Part shown: piece after piece, positions 1-7,670 of the stretch
How the letters are laid out: each line of letters opens with the position of its first letter
How positions within the stretch are numbered: the first letter of the stretch is position 1
IMG/VR virus record: IMGVR_UViG_3300027969_000043
Location: 1 to 64,000 of that record
DNA from: a virus
Length of the DNA: 64,000 nucleotides
Strand: one strand, 5' to 3'
Made by a program: the position numbers and the translations under genes
Notes under the pieces: model-generated
What the model was told of the DNA's origin: nothing
The model's input: only the letters and a program-made list of their open reading frames with translations
The model's database searches: none

Positions 1-179
1 TAAACAAATTTATATGCCTCTTCAATTTCATCCACAATGTGTGGATATTTTTTCTTATGCATTTCTTTGTTTCTTGTTACTAACTCTTCCCAAGTTTCTC
101 TTCTTTGTAGTTCTGGCATGTACTTAGCATATTTCATATGTACGGTAATATCAGATAAAATTTTTGTTGATAAATCCAT
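1..179 (-). CDS. N-terminus of a probable adenosylcobalamin-dependent (class II) ribonucleotide reductase, cut by the window edge
   Basis: An ATG at 179 opens a frame that runs off the left edge after 59 codons. The visible peptide has an MKYAKYMPELQRRETWEE segment and then a TRNKEMHKKKYP segment. From memory, this resembles the N-terminus of monomeric B12-dependent ribonucleoside-triphosphate reductases of phages and bacteria, which make dNTPs without oxygen or a separate radical subunit. The catalytic cysteines lie outside the window, so the call rests on the N-terminus alone. It starts 26 bases downstream of the helicase stop, so the two are probably co-transcribed. A supply of dNTPs fits the adjacent replication genes. 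Confidence 0.6.
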   Translation of the reverse strand, partial: MDLSTKILSDITVHMKYAKYMPELQRRETWEELVTRNKEMHKKKYPHIVDEIEEAYKFV

Positions 180-205
180 TTTAAATTAAATTTGTTTTTT
201 GGTTT

Positions 206-1639
206 TTAATTGTTGTTATTTTCTTCGTCTGAGACGTTATCTGTATTGTTAAGAACTTTTTTTCTTTCTTGCATTCCGTTTAATAAACCAGCAACATAGT
301 CGGTAGTTTCTTTTTCTTTCCCTTTATTGAATTCTCCTTGGGTCCTAGCTTTTTTATTAGGGTTCATATCTATTTGAATTCTAGAATTATCAAAGATTAT
401 GTCTTCTAATATTATACCATCCTTAGCAAATCTAGATTTTAAGATGGCCATGGTAGCCGTTCCATTTTCTTTTTGGTCTAGGGTTTTAGCTATTGAAACA
501 ACGAAGTGACCTATTTGTCCTTTCTTGATTGAGCCACCCATTTGGTCAGATTCAACAACTGTTGCTTTGATTGAACTTCTATTGCCCTGAACAGCGGTCC
601 ATCCTGCCATATCTAATTCAGATAATAATGTTTCAAATTGTCTCATTACATTACCTTCGCCAACATTAACATCATCAAATTTCCTAGATGGTTGTACGCA
701 GTCAATATAATCAACTAAAACGATATCTGGTCTAAAGCCTTGTGCTATCAACTTTCTAATATAGTTTCTAATAATTGGTATTGTTGTTCCATCACTAGGA
801 AATTTTTTAAGCCTTAGTACACCTTTTTCAGATTCTTTTTGTTTAACTAGATTCTTTAATTCATCCTTGTGTAATGATAAGCTATTAAGTTCGTAACCTG
901 ACCAACAAGCCAAATGCTTTCTTTGAATAACCTTTGCGGCATCTTCAAAAAATATTTGCAACACATTGTAACCTAAGTTCTTGGCTGTATTTGCTATCTT
1001 GGTAATCATTGTAGTTTTACCAACACCAAATGGTGCTAATATAATCGCAAGTTCACCTTTTGATAACCCACCATCCATGATTTCATCTAAACCCTTTATA
1101 CCAGTCGGTATTGGCTTTCTGAAGTCATCTAATAGTACGGACTCAATATTTTCTAGAACATTTATGCCATTATCTTTAAGGTCACCATGTTCTAATGCTT
1201 TTTTTAATAACTCTTCACACTCATCGTATCTAGCATCATCACCAACTTCAATAATACTGCTAATTTGCTTGATTGATTTTTTTAATTCTTGTGTTTTGCA
1301 AAACTTCATTGCTTTTTCTTGAACACCAAGAGTATCATTTAGGCTAACGTCTTTTATTCTCTTTAACTCCGCAAGCGCCCATTTTTTATCAATTTCATTA
1401 GTTATAACATCTAGTAGTCTGTATTCTAGACTACCGATATCTATTATAATGTTATGTTTTGCATAGGCCTCCTTTATTGTTGAAACAATAAGTTTTAGCG
1501 CATTACCCTCAAAATAGTTTGCATCAATTATTTCAATTATTGATTCGGCAAATCTGTTGTCAACAAGAAGTTGTGCGATTAGTCTAAGTTGAAAATCATC
1601 CCCTAGATACCCAAAACCTTCTCTATTTATTTTTGCCAT
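206..1639 (-). CDS. Replicative DNA helicase, DnaB/T4 gp41 type
   Basis: This 477-residue protein has the RecA-fold C-terminal domain of DnaB-family hexameric helicases. The linker PTGIKGLDEIMDGGLSKGE leads into a Walker A loop (APFGVGKTT, about residue 205). A Walker B strand (IVLVDYIDCV, about residue 308) and a later TVVESDQMGGS segment follow. The first 170 residues are helical, as expected for the primase-interacting domain. It should unwind the fork on the lagging strand, powered by NTP hydrolysis. It lies in a replication block with exonuclease, recombinase and SSB genes. The C-terminus is rich in K, E and N. An ATATTTATA motif lies 34 bases upstream of the ATG. Confidence 0.87.
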   Translation of the reverse strand: MAKINREGFGYLGDDFQLRLIAQLLVDNRFAESIIEIIDANYFEGNALKLIVSTIKEAYAKHNIIIDIGSLEYRLLDVITNEIDKKWALAELKRIKDVSLNDTLGVQEKAMKFCKTQELKKSIKQISSIIEVGDDARYDECEELLKKALEHGDLKDNGINVLENIESVLLDDFRKPIPTGIKGLDEIMDGGLSKGELAIILAPFGVGKTTMITKIANTAKNLGYNVLQIFFEDAAKVIQRKHLACWSGYELNSLSLHKDELKNLVKQKESEKGVLRLKKFPSDGTTIPIIRNYIRKLIAQGFRPDIVLVDYIDCVQPSRKFDDVNVGEGNVMRQFETLLSELDMAGWTAVQGNRSSIKATVVESDQMGGSIKKGQIGHFVVSIAKTLDQKENGTATMAILKSRFAKDGIILEDIIFDNSRIQIDMNPNKKARTQGEFNKGKEKETTDYVAGLLNGMQERKKVLNNTDNVSDEENNNN

Positions 1640-1673
1640 TTAATATTAACTTTTTTTGAAAACTTGTGATTTT

Positions 1674-1682
1674 TATAAATAT
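1674..1682 (-). promoter_or_regulatory. ATATTTATA motif upstream of the helicase gene
   Basis: The minus strand reads ATATTTATA 34 bases before the helicase ATG. It belongs to a motif found in gene orientation before many units of this window. It may be the -10 box of a phage promoter class; that role is inferred. Confidence 0.45.
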
Positions 1683-1683
1683 A

Positions 1684-2205
1684 TTAAAGTTGCACATCGG
1701 CATACTTTGTTGTGTATTTTTTTTGACTTAACGTGTCCTTGATATCAGATATGATGTTGGGTATTAATTCTTTAATATCTACTTGATACCTTACTTGTGG
1801 CGGAAAATTATTTCCAGAAAACGTGCTCTGTGCAATAGGGTTTTTGTCCACTCTAATCTCAAAATCAAAAATATCTTCTTTTTCAAAAATGTTTTTATAT
1901 GGTTCTTCTTTTGAGGGCGCATATGGATTGTAAAATTTGTATAGATACTCACGCGATTTCTTTTTTAAATGGTTAGGAATCATACCCATAGCACCAAAAT
2001 CGTCATTGCTCATACCTACGATTCTGTCCATCAACTCTTTTAAATCTAATGATTTTGTTGAATTTTCATTATAGTCTCTGATACTAAAATATCTTTGACA
2101 AATAATGTGCTTGTTGATGTACAACAAGAATTCAAATCTCTGTTCTTCAATTTTTTTGTTCATAATGTTTGTTTTTTTAATTTGTTTGTTTAATCTCTCG
2201 TTCAA
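1684..2205 (-). CDS. Unknown protein between helicase and 5'-exonuclease
   Basis: This 173-residue soluble protein was not recognised. The longest reading overlaps the end of the exonuclease gene by 29 bases. An internal ATG twelve to fifteen codons in (NIMNKK) would start just after that stop and is an equally good start, since no ribosome-binding site decides between them. The N-terminal half is basic and aromatic (RFEFLLYINKHIICQRYF). The C-terminal half has VRYQVDIKELIPNIISDIK, which looks like a folded alpha/beta segment. Its place inside a replication operon suggests a role in DNA metabolism, but nothing in the sequence defines one. Confidence 0.7.
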   Translation of the reverse strand: MNERLNKQIKKTNIMNKKIEEQRFEFLLYINKHIICQRYFSIRDYNENSTKSLDLKELMDRIVGMSNDDFGAMGMIPNHLKKKSREYLYKFYNPYAPSKEEPYKNIFEKEDIFDFEIRVDKNPIAQSTFSGNNFPPQVRYQVDIKELIPNIISDIKDTLSQKKYTTKYADVQL

Positions 2206-3226
2206 TTAATTGTTTAAATGGTATTAAATAGTCAGCATATCTATAAGAACCTATTGTTTTTTCTAACCCATCAACCTTCATTTGTTTTAAGACATTTTTA
2301 AGACCCCTATCATCCATATTAAACTCACCATCAATTAGTTCGTTTAATTGTTCAATAGCCTCATTGGTTATTAACGGGTTATTTAAATCAACCAAAGCAG
2401 TATTTATTTCGTAAAGTTTATCACCCTGTACACCATCAGTAATGCCATTGATAATATTATCTAACGATTTTAATGGTTTTTGTTTGGAATTTAATCTTTC
2501 TTCCTGTAAAGATTTTGCTGATTCGATTAAGAAATCTAATGTAACTTTCTTGGTTTTGATATCGGGAAATAAAGCTATTAGCGTTGCTTCTTTTACACCC
2601 TTCACACCTTTGATAGTATCGCTATTATCACCAGTAATAATCTTTATTAGTGCAGAATTTTCGTGGTAATGATTAAAATGGTTTGAGTAGTTGTTGGTAT
2701 CAACGTATGTTTTTAAATCACAAAAATATATTCTAACCCTTTCAGATATCAACTGACACATATCTCTATCAGTGGTACAGATAGTTATGAATTCATTTTC
2801 ACCCCTATTTAAACAATAATAACCGATAAAATCATCACTCTCAACAAATTCATGTTGTGTTTGTCTAATACAAAGTTCTTCCAAATAATCCCGTATCATA
2901 TTTTTCTGTTTGATTTCGGATTCATCGGGTTCAGTACCTTCGATATAATTTTTACCACGACCACTTTTATATGGTTCGTATATGTTATACCTTAGTTTAC
3001 CACTAAACTTGCCATCCCAAAAAACATAAACTCTATGATATAGATTTTCACCTAATAGCTTACGCAATATAGTTAAAAACTGATATAACCCACCTATGTG
3101 TTCTCCACGATGGTTATATTCACTCTTGGCTCCGTGAAAACCAAATTTAAATAAGGCATTCCCGTCAACCAAGAGTGTATTTATAACTTTAATTCGTTCA
3201 CCATTTTTTGGTGGTCTTTTGTTCAA
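2177..3226 (-). CDS. 5'-3' exonuclease / flap endonuclease (T4 RNase H-like)
   Basis: The 349-residue product has the FEN/PIN-like layout of T4 RNase H, which removes lagging-strand RNA primers and 5' flaps. Metal-binding acidic residues appear in order: LLVDGNALFKF near residue 20, VFWDGKFSG near 70, ESDDFIGYY near 125, TTDRDMCQLIS near 150 and ITGDNSDTIKGVKGVKEAT near 200. The last of these is the helix-three-turn-helix that binds duplex DNA. The length is close to T4 RNase H (305 residues) plus a C-terminal extension. It sits 30 bases downstream of the recombinase gene, in one operon with it. Confidence 0.87.
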   Translation of the reverse strand: MNKRPPKNGERIKVINTLLVDGNALFKFGFHGAKSEYNHRGEHIGGLYQFLTILRKLLGENLYHRVYVFWDGKFSGKLRYNIYEPYKSGRGKNYIEGTEPDESEIKQKNMIRDYLEELCIRQTQHEFVESDDFIGYYCLNRGENEFITICTTDRDMCQLISERVRIYFCDLKTYVDTNNYSNHFNHYHENSALIKIITGDNSDTIKGVKGVKEATLIALFPDIKTKKVTLDFLIESAKSLQEERLNSKQKPLKSLDNIINGITDGVQGDKLYEINTALVDLNNPLITNEAIEQLNELIDGEFNMDDRGLKNVLKQMKVDGLEKTIGSYRYADYLIPFKQLIEREIKQTN

Positions 3227-3256
3227 AACTTAATTGTTAATGAGTGAAAAAATGTT

Positions 3257-4351
3257 TTAATCGCCTGTTTCAACACTACCTGAAATTAATTCAGTCTCAA
3301 TGACAAAGTCGTCATATTCTGTGTTTAACTTTTCTTTGATAAAATCTTTGTGTATCTCTTTGTAAGAGTCAATTTTGTCAGGGTTCCAATATCCGTGAGG
3401 TGTAGATGCAATGCTACCTTTTTGTTCAATACCATTTACCTGATTCTTTTCACAACGAATTTTTGTAACGATACCAAATTGGTATTCTTCACCTTTGTAT
3501 GTTGCTTTTAATTTTTCAGTACTATGTGTTAAGATACCACCAAAATGGAATATCATTCTTGGAGCGTAGAAGAAAGCTTCACCGCCTTTGTGTTTGATAA
3601 CTTTGTTTTCATTATCCAACCAAATCTGTTGAACAACGGCAAAGCTTGCTGTGTATGGTACGTCTTCTCTTCTAGACGCTGGAATACGATAGTTGATTAA
3701 TGACTTAAAACATGTTGCTAACGCACCTGCAGTCCATTGGTTGTTAGTTGTTTTAGATGTGGCACCCTTAAAGCAGTTGATTGAACCAACTGAATCCCAA
3801 AAGAACGCAACATCTCTAGGTAATGAACCCTCTTGTTGTTTATCCAATATGAAATGCATGTATGTTGATATGTCTTCAACAACAGGTTCATATCTTAGTG
3901 CTTTGGTCCCCATCTTGCTATGCTGATGGTCGTAGTTTTGATATTTTTTTAATAGGTCTGGACCTTGCATAAAGATGAAGTCACCTTTATAGTTAATAAT
4001 CTCACCAGTATCAGGGTCAACAACTTCTTCAAATTGCATACCAATGTTTCTAGCATGTTCCCAATTCCAGTTATTTTCAGTTTCAAAAATTATTGGTAAC
4101 ACGCCAATCTTTTGACAACCTGCAACGGCCTCATAGATTGAAGTTGATTTACCAGTATTTGAATATCCTCTGAATGATACAAAATAACCCATCGGAATCC
4201 CAGGCACTTTTACAGCCTCGTGAAAAGCTTCTGACAATGGAATCCATTGTATTTCTTTCTCTTTAACCGTAAAATCTAACCCTTCACTCTCTTTAAATGA
4301 ATCGATATTAAACGATTTTTTTTCAATAATTTTTTTCGGCTTTGTGCCCAT
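3257..4351 (-). CDS. RecA-family recombinase (UvsX-like)
   Basis: This 364-residue protein has a RecA/RadA core. The Walker A loop GYSNTGKST lies near residue 64, followed by the catalytic-glutamate strand LPIIFETENNWNWEHA. A Walker B-like strand VAFFWDSVGS lies near residue 185. A later segment (TASFAVVQQIWLDNENK) corresponds to the L2/signature region of phage UvsX proteins. It should form filaments on ssDNA for strand exchange and recombination-dependent replication. The SSB gene lies just upstream and the exonuclease just downstream, the usual partners. A hairpin terminator after the SSB gene separates it from that gene, and no clear promoter of its own was seen. Confidence 0.87.
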   Translation of the reverse strand: MGTKPKKIIEKKSFNIDSFKESEGLDFTVKEKEIQWIPLSEAFHEAVKVPGIPMGYFVSFRGYSNTGKSTSIYEAVAGCQKIGVLPIIFETENNWNWEHARNIGMQFEEVVDPDTGEIINYKGDFIFMQGPDLLKKYQNYDHQHSKMGTKALRYEPVVEDISTYMHFILDKQQEGSLPRDVAFFWDSVGSINCFKGATSKTTNNQWTAGALATCFKSLINYRIPASRREDVPYTASFAVVQQIWLDNENKVIKHKGGEAFFYAPRMIFHFGGILTHSTEKLKATYKGEEYQFGIVTKIRCEKNQVNGIEQKGSIASTPHGYWNPDKIDSYKEIHKDFIKEKLNTEYDDFVIETELISGSVETGD

Positions 4352-4387
4352 ATGTATGTTGTTAAAAATAATATTATTTAGATAATA

Positions 4388-4419
4388 AAGAATGGGTAGT
4401 TATGTACCACCCATTCTTA
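4388..4419 (-). terminator. Hairpin terminator after the SSB gene
   Basis: AAGAATGGGT pairs with ACCCATTCTT around a short loop between the SSB stop and the recombinase start. On the minus strand the stem is followed by a T-rich run (TTTATTATC). It probably attenuates transcription from the strong SSB promoters into the recombinase operon. Confidence 0.7.
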
Positions 4420-4429
4420 TTATAAATTA

Positions 4430-5365
4430 TTAGAACGGCAAATCGTCGTTTACATCTTTTTCACCTTCATTATCATCATCATCATCATCATCAGGCTCAG
4501 TAACTTTAATAGATGGTGCAGTTTTTTTTGAAGCTGCGGTAACGTTTGACTTAACGTTTGGTGTTCCTAATGTTAATTCTTCATCTAGGCCGTCGCTTTC
4601 TTGTGTTGTTAAAGAAGCTTTATCCACGAATTTTTTTGCTTCTTTATCCCAAGTAGGTACACCGCCTTTAACGATAATCTCAAGATAGTCGTATGGTTTA
4701 ACACTGTATACATCTTCCCAAGTTCTAGAATCTGATAACCATTCAGCTGAAACTTCAGCATCTTCAGAAAGTGGTGATGGGTCTAAATGAGAAATACTCT
4801 GAACAATTGGACGATTGTTTTGGTCTCTAGCAATCATAACCATCAAATCTCTACCAGTCTGTGCATCAGTAATGTTTTGTTTAATCGCAGTCAAAACACC
4901 ATAGATTTTGTCATAGATACCTTGTTTGCGGTAGTCATGGTTAAAACGCCAGAATTTAACACCATCAGCTTCATTATCTCTATCGATAATTTTTACAACG
5001 TACATTTTTTTAGCACTGTATTTTTTAGCTAACTCTTTATCTGAATCCTTGCCAGAAGCTAAAAGTGCTTCACGAGCTTCGCAGAAAGGACAGTCTTCAT
5101 CTTTTTCGTGCTTTAAACACATAAATGTTTTCCATTCTCCGTCAACCTGCATTTTGTGTCCGTGAACTTCTTTAAATGGTGTTGAGCCGTCAGAGGTAGG
5201 TAATACTCTGATTGTTTTAGTAGCTGTTTTTTGTTTGTCAGAAAGGTACGTTGTGAAGTAGTTCTTCAAATCATACTCTTTAGCTGAATTGTTTTTAGCA
5301 TAAGAACTAGAATTGTTCTCATACTGTTTCATCATCGCTTCAAATTGCGCATCTTGTTTACTCAT
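4430..5365 (-). CDS. Single-stranded DNA-binding protein (T4 gp32-like)
   Basis: The 311 residues match the gp32 plan. There is a basic N-terminus for cooperative binding. A core carries a zinc site, CLKHEKDEDCPFC (C-x2-H-x5-C-x2-C, about residues 82-95). The acidic tail has a run of seven aspartates and ends NDDLPF, the tip used by SSBs to recruit other replication proteins. T4 gp32 is 301 residues and has an equivalent zinc site. It should coat ssDNA at forks and recombination intermediates. Two host-type promoters lie upstream and a terminator follows, so it is probably expressed strongly as a single-gene unit. Confidence 0.88.
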   Translation of the reverse strand: MSKQDAQFEAMMKQYENNSSSYAKNNSAKEYDLKNYFTTYLSDKQKTATKTIRVLPTSDGSTPFKEVHGHKMQVDGEWKTFMCLKHEKDEDCPFCEAREALLASGKDSDKELAKKYSAKKMYVVKIIDRDNEADGVKFWRFNHDYRKQGIYDKIYGVLTAIKQNITDAQTGRDLMVMIARDQNNRPIVQSISHLDPSPLSEDAEVSAEWLSDSRTWEDVYSVKPYDYLEIIVKGGVPTWDKEAKKFVDKASLTTQESDGLDEELTLGTPNVKSNVTAASKKTAPSIKVTEPDDDDDDDNEGEKDVNDDLPF

Positions 5366-5418
5366 AATTGTTGTTTTTTAAAATATATGTAGATGTTATT
5401 TACTCGTTTTTAATTATA

Positions 5419-5448
5419 CAAATATACGAAAAATTCGGGAAAAGTCAA
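5419..5448 (-). promoter_or_regulatory. Host-type promoter for the SSB gene (proximal)
   Basis: The minus strand has TTGAC, then a 19-base spacer counted from TTG, then TATATTTG. This fits the Bacteroidota housekeeping promoter (TTG, 17-23 bases, TAnnTTTG). The bases CG just before TATATTTG and the TTGACTT start are shared with the promoters at 7639 and 21852. Confidence 0.75.
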
Positions 5449-5492
5449 GTAGCGGGAAAACTTTTTAAGTTAAAAATATTACATCAATAAAG

Positions 5493-5524
5493 CAAATATA
5501 CTAACTTAATTAACATAGTGCAAA
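5493..5524 (-). promoter_or_regulatory. Host-type promoter for the SSB gene (distal)
   Basis: TTTG, a 20-base spacer and TATATTTG lie on the minus strand. With the proximal copy this makes a tandem promoter pair in the 214-base gap before the SSB gene. Its -33 element touches the terminator of the preceding gene. Confidence 0.6.
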
Positions 5525-5525
5525 T

Positions 5526-5557
5526 AAAAAAGGGATGTTTTTTAACACCCCTTTTTT
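5526..5557 (-). terminator. Rho-independent terminator after the acidic repeat gene
   Basis: A stem of A-run plus GGGGTGTT pairing with AACATCCC plus T-run ends in TTTTTT on the minus strand. It lies 23 bases past the stop of the acidic repeat gene. A-runs and T-runs flank both sides, so it could work in both directions. Confidence 0.8.
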
Positions 5558-5579
5558 GTACTTTATTTACTTATTATGC

Positions 5580-6398
5580 TTATACGTCTTCTTCTTCGTA
5601 GTCTTCTGGAACATCAAATGTTTTTTTGATTGATGTGTCTACAACTCCGCCTGTATCTATATCATCTTTTTTTAAGATGTATTCTTTAGGTTTTTGTTCT
5701 CCAGTTGCGTCATACCCATCAACATCTTTCCAATAGTCGGTTAATTTTATATTGTACGGGAAAGAATCCATAGACCTCATTTCTAATTTTTCTACAGGTG
5801 TTGGGTTTCTTTTTACAATTTCTTTTTCAAGCGTATCAATTTTACTAGCTATTGAATCCATAGCAGCAACTCTTTGTTCTAAATCATTAAATTTATTTAA
5901 AAGTTCTGTTGTTTTTAAAAAACTTAAATCGGCAGATTTTTTAGCATCTTCACCACTCTTAACAAGTTGTGTTACGTCAATATCAACTTCTTCTTCCGCA
6001 CCAGCATCCTCGGTTCCAGCATCTTCCGTGCCAGCGTCATCGGCGCCTGCGTCATCAGTTCCAGCATCTTCGGTTCCAGCATCTTCGGTTCCAGCATCTT
6101 CAGTTCCATCGTCTTCAGTTCCATCGTCTTCAGTTCCAAACATATTTGAATCGTCAGTATCAGCTTCCGCACCCGCATCAGCACCAGCCTCGGCACCTGC
6201 TTCTGCTCCAGCTTCTGCTCCAGCCTCGGCAGTTTTTGAATCATCAACTGGTTCTTCATCAGCTTCCTCTAGATTAGAACCTAAGATTAAATCATCTTCT
6301 GTTCCTTTAGGTTCTTCTGTATAAAATGAATATTCAGATAAGAGTCTAAATTTTTTAAGCTCTTCGTTTAGTAATTTTTGATTAATTTTCTTAGCCAT
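5580..6398 (-). CDS. Acidic low-complexity repeat protein, possibly a virion or prohead-core protein
   Basis: This 272-residue, strongly acidic protein was not recognised. An N-terminal helix (KLLNEELKKFRLLSEYSFY) is followed by alanine-glycine-glutamate repeats (EAGAEAG units). Then comes a run of about a dozen TEDAG/TEDDG pentapeptides (about residues 88-140). After these lies a predicted coiled coil (LLNKFNDLEQRVAAMDSIAS, then KIDTLEKEIVKR) and an acidic tail ending EDYEEEDV. The start lies one base from the stop of the small gene before it, so the two are translationally linked. Acidic coiled-coil proteins with LxE sites near the N-terminus recall T4 prohead-core proteins, but no capsid gene is in view. 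That role is a guess. Confidence 0.65.
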   Translation of the reverse strand: MAKKINQKLLNEELKKFRLLSEYSFYTEEPKGTEDDLILGSNLEEADEEPVDDSKTAEAGAEAGAEAGAEAGADAGAEADTDDSNMFGTEDDGTEDDGTEDAGTEDAGTEDAGTDDAGADDAGTEDAGTEDAGAEEEVDIDVTQLVKSGEDAKKSADLSFLKTTELLNKFNDLEQRVAAMDSIASKIDTLEKEIVKRNPTPVEKLEMRSMDSFPYNIKLTDYWKDVDGYDATGEQKPKEYILKKDDIDTGGVVDTSIKKTFDVPEDYEEEDV

Positions 6399-6399
6399 A

Positions 6400-6594
6400 T
6401 TAAGTTAATAATTGTCTTCCGTCTTCTGTTATTATCTTTTTGTTGATTCTTTCTAAAATGCTTTTATCATTTTTGATAATGCAAACACCTGAGCTGCAAT
6501 CCATTTCTTGATTTGACTCGTCTAGTGTTGGTTTTTCACCTAAAAAACTATCCATAGCTTTTTTAAGGTTTTTTTCATTAGTTTCGTTATACAT
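6400..6594 (-). CDS. Small protein with a CSSGVC motif, unknown
   Basis: The 64-residue product has an N-terminal helix ending in FLGE, a central MDCSSGVCIIK segment with two cysteines spaced as in CxxxC, and the C-terminal KKIITEDGRQLLT. It ends one base before the acidic repeat gene begins. An ATATTTATT motif 30 bases upstream suggests this is the first gene of that two-gene unit. Function is unknown. The two cysteines could bind metal or form a disulphide. Confidence 0.6.
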   Translation of the reverse strand: MYNETNEKNLKKAMDSFLGEKPTLDESNQEMDCSSGVCIIKNDKSILERINKKIITEDGRQLLT

Positions 6595-6624
6595 AAAATT
6601 TATTTTTTTGTAAATTATTATACT

Positions 6625-6633
6625 AATAAATAT
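6625..6633 (-). promoter_or_regulatory. ATATTTATT motif before the CSSGVC/acidic gene pair
   Basis: The minus strand reads ATATTTATT followed by an A/T-rich stretch, 30 bases before the ATG. It is one member of the window-wide motif set. Confidence 0.4.
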
Positions 6634-6643
6634 CTTAAATTAA

Positions 6644-7045
6644 TTAAAAAACTCGTTTTAAATCCAAAAGTACCAATTCTTTCTTATCTATCAGTATCAT
6701 TTTGTCTTGATACTCAGACCAATCTACTTGATACGACTTGTAATCTATATTACCAATGTCATCACCAAATTTAGATTCGATAAGTTTGTTTAGGGCATTT
6801 ATAGTGTAAAACGCTGTACCTTTTTTGTGGACGATTATGGCGTTAGGAAAGAAATTTTTAAGGTCTATTTTTTTACCCTCAGGTAATAATAATTTAAAAG
6901 TTAGTATGATTTTTGAGTCGTCATTTATATTATTATAACAGAAGACTTTATCTTTTGTTACATTAAATTTTGTATCTAAATAATTTAGAAACCAATCTAA
7001 TCGTTCTGGAAATATAAAGGACGCTAATAATATTGATTTATTCAT
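6644..7045 (-). CDS. Unknown protein, second gene of a coupled pair
   Basis: The 133-residue product was not recognised. It looks like a small alpha/beta protein, with hydrophobic strands (KIILTFKLLLP, NAIIVHKKGTAFYTINAL) and no membrane segment or signal peptide. Its start overlaps the end of the preceding gene by 8 bases, which indicates translational coupling. The pair is driven by the host-type promoter at 7639, unlike the structural genes on either side. That suggests early or middle expression. Confidence 0.65.
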   Translation of the reverse strand: MNKSILLASFIFPERLDWFLNYLDTKFNVTKDKVFCYNNINDDSKIILTFKLLLPEGKKIDLKNFFPNAIIVHKKGTAFYTINALNKLIESKFGDDIGNIDYKSYQVDWSEYQDKMILIDKKELVLLDLKRVF

Positions 7046-7634
7046 TTTCTATAGAGTATAAGTATGGAATGTACTTGACCTGATTATCAAGGTTTTCAAT
7101 TCTAGTTTTATACTCAATAAATATCATATTTTTTTCTAAAAACACTTTACTTTTATTCTTTATTTTCAATAAGAATTTTTCAACATTCAAACCAATAAAC
7201 TCAATAAGTTCTAAATCAAAACCAAATATAAAATTATCAAAATATGTATATACCATTCTATCATGTCTATACGATATGATGTTGTTTGTTTTGTTAATCT
7301 TTTTTAATAGTTTTATGATTGTTTTTCTATCAAATATAATTGGGTCGATGAATGTGTATTTGATATCTTTGGTAAGTTGTTTGTAAACTCTTTCAACAAA
7401 ATTGTATATGTCTTCTTCGTGTAGTTCTCTTCTTTCGGTTTTTTTAAATGTCCAATATAGATTGTCGGATAATTTTCTATCTATGATGTCGTAGTCTGGA
7501 TAATGTTTCTTGATGTAATCCCATCCAATGATTAACGTGGGTAATCCCTGAACCGTTAGGTCCAAGGATTTAACCACATTAAAATCACAAGAAACATTTA
7601 CATTAGCAACTGAAACAATATTCGCTATAAGCAT
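7038..7634 (-). CDS. Unknown protein, first gene of a coupled pair
   Basis: The 198-residue protein was not recognised. It contains LTVQGLPTLIIGWDYIKKHY near the start, then a segment rich in charged and aromatic residues. No catalytic motif is clear. Its ATG lies only four bases after the TATATTTG box of a host-type promoter. The mRNA is therefore probably leaderless or nearly so if this start is right. The next in-frame methionine is far downstream. The last codons overlap the next gene. Confidence 0.65.
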   Translation of the reverse strand: MLIANIVSVANVNVSCDFNVVKSLDLTVQGLPTLIIGWDYIKKHYPDYDIIDRKLSDNLYWTFKKTERRELHEEDIYNFVERVYKQLTKDIKYTFIDPIIFDRKTIIKLLKKINKTNNIISYRHDRMVYTYFDNFIFGFDLELIEFIGLNVEKFLLKIKNKSKVFLEKNMIFIEYKTRIENLDNQVKYIPYLYSIENE

Positions 7635-7638
7635 AACG

Positions 7639-7668
7639 CAAATATACGAAAAGTATTTTAAAAGTCAA
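7639..7668 (-). promoter_or_regulatory. Host-type promoter for the 7.0-7.6 kb gene pair
   Basis: TTGACTT, then CG and TATATTTG, with 19 bases between TTG and TATATTTG, on the minus strand. It nearly duplicates the SSB proximal promoter. It starts at the stop codon of the giant hub gene and ends four bases before the next ATG. Confidence 0.72.
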
Positions 7669-7670
7669 AA

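Noticed and set aside
5752-6324. Serine/proline repeat frame opposite the acidic repeat gene
   Set aside because: The repeats (SSVPASSVPAS) are just the reverse complement of the TEDAG repeats. The minus-strand frame has the coupled neighbour, promoter motif and terminator.
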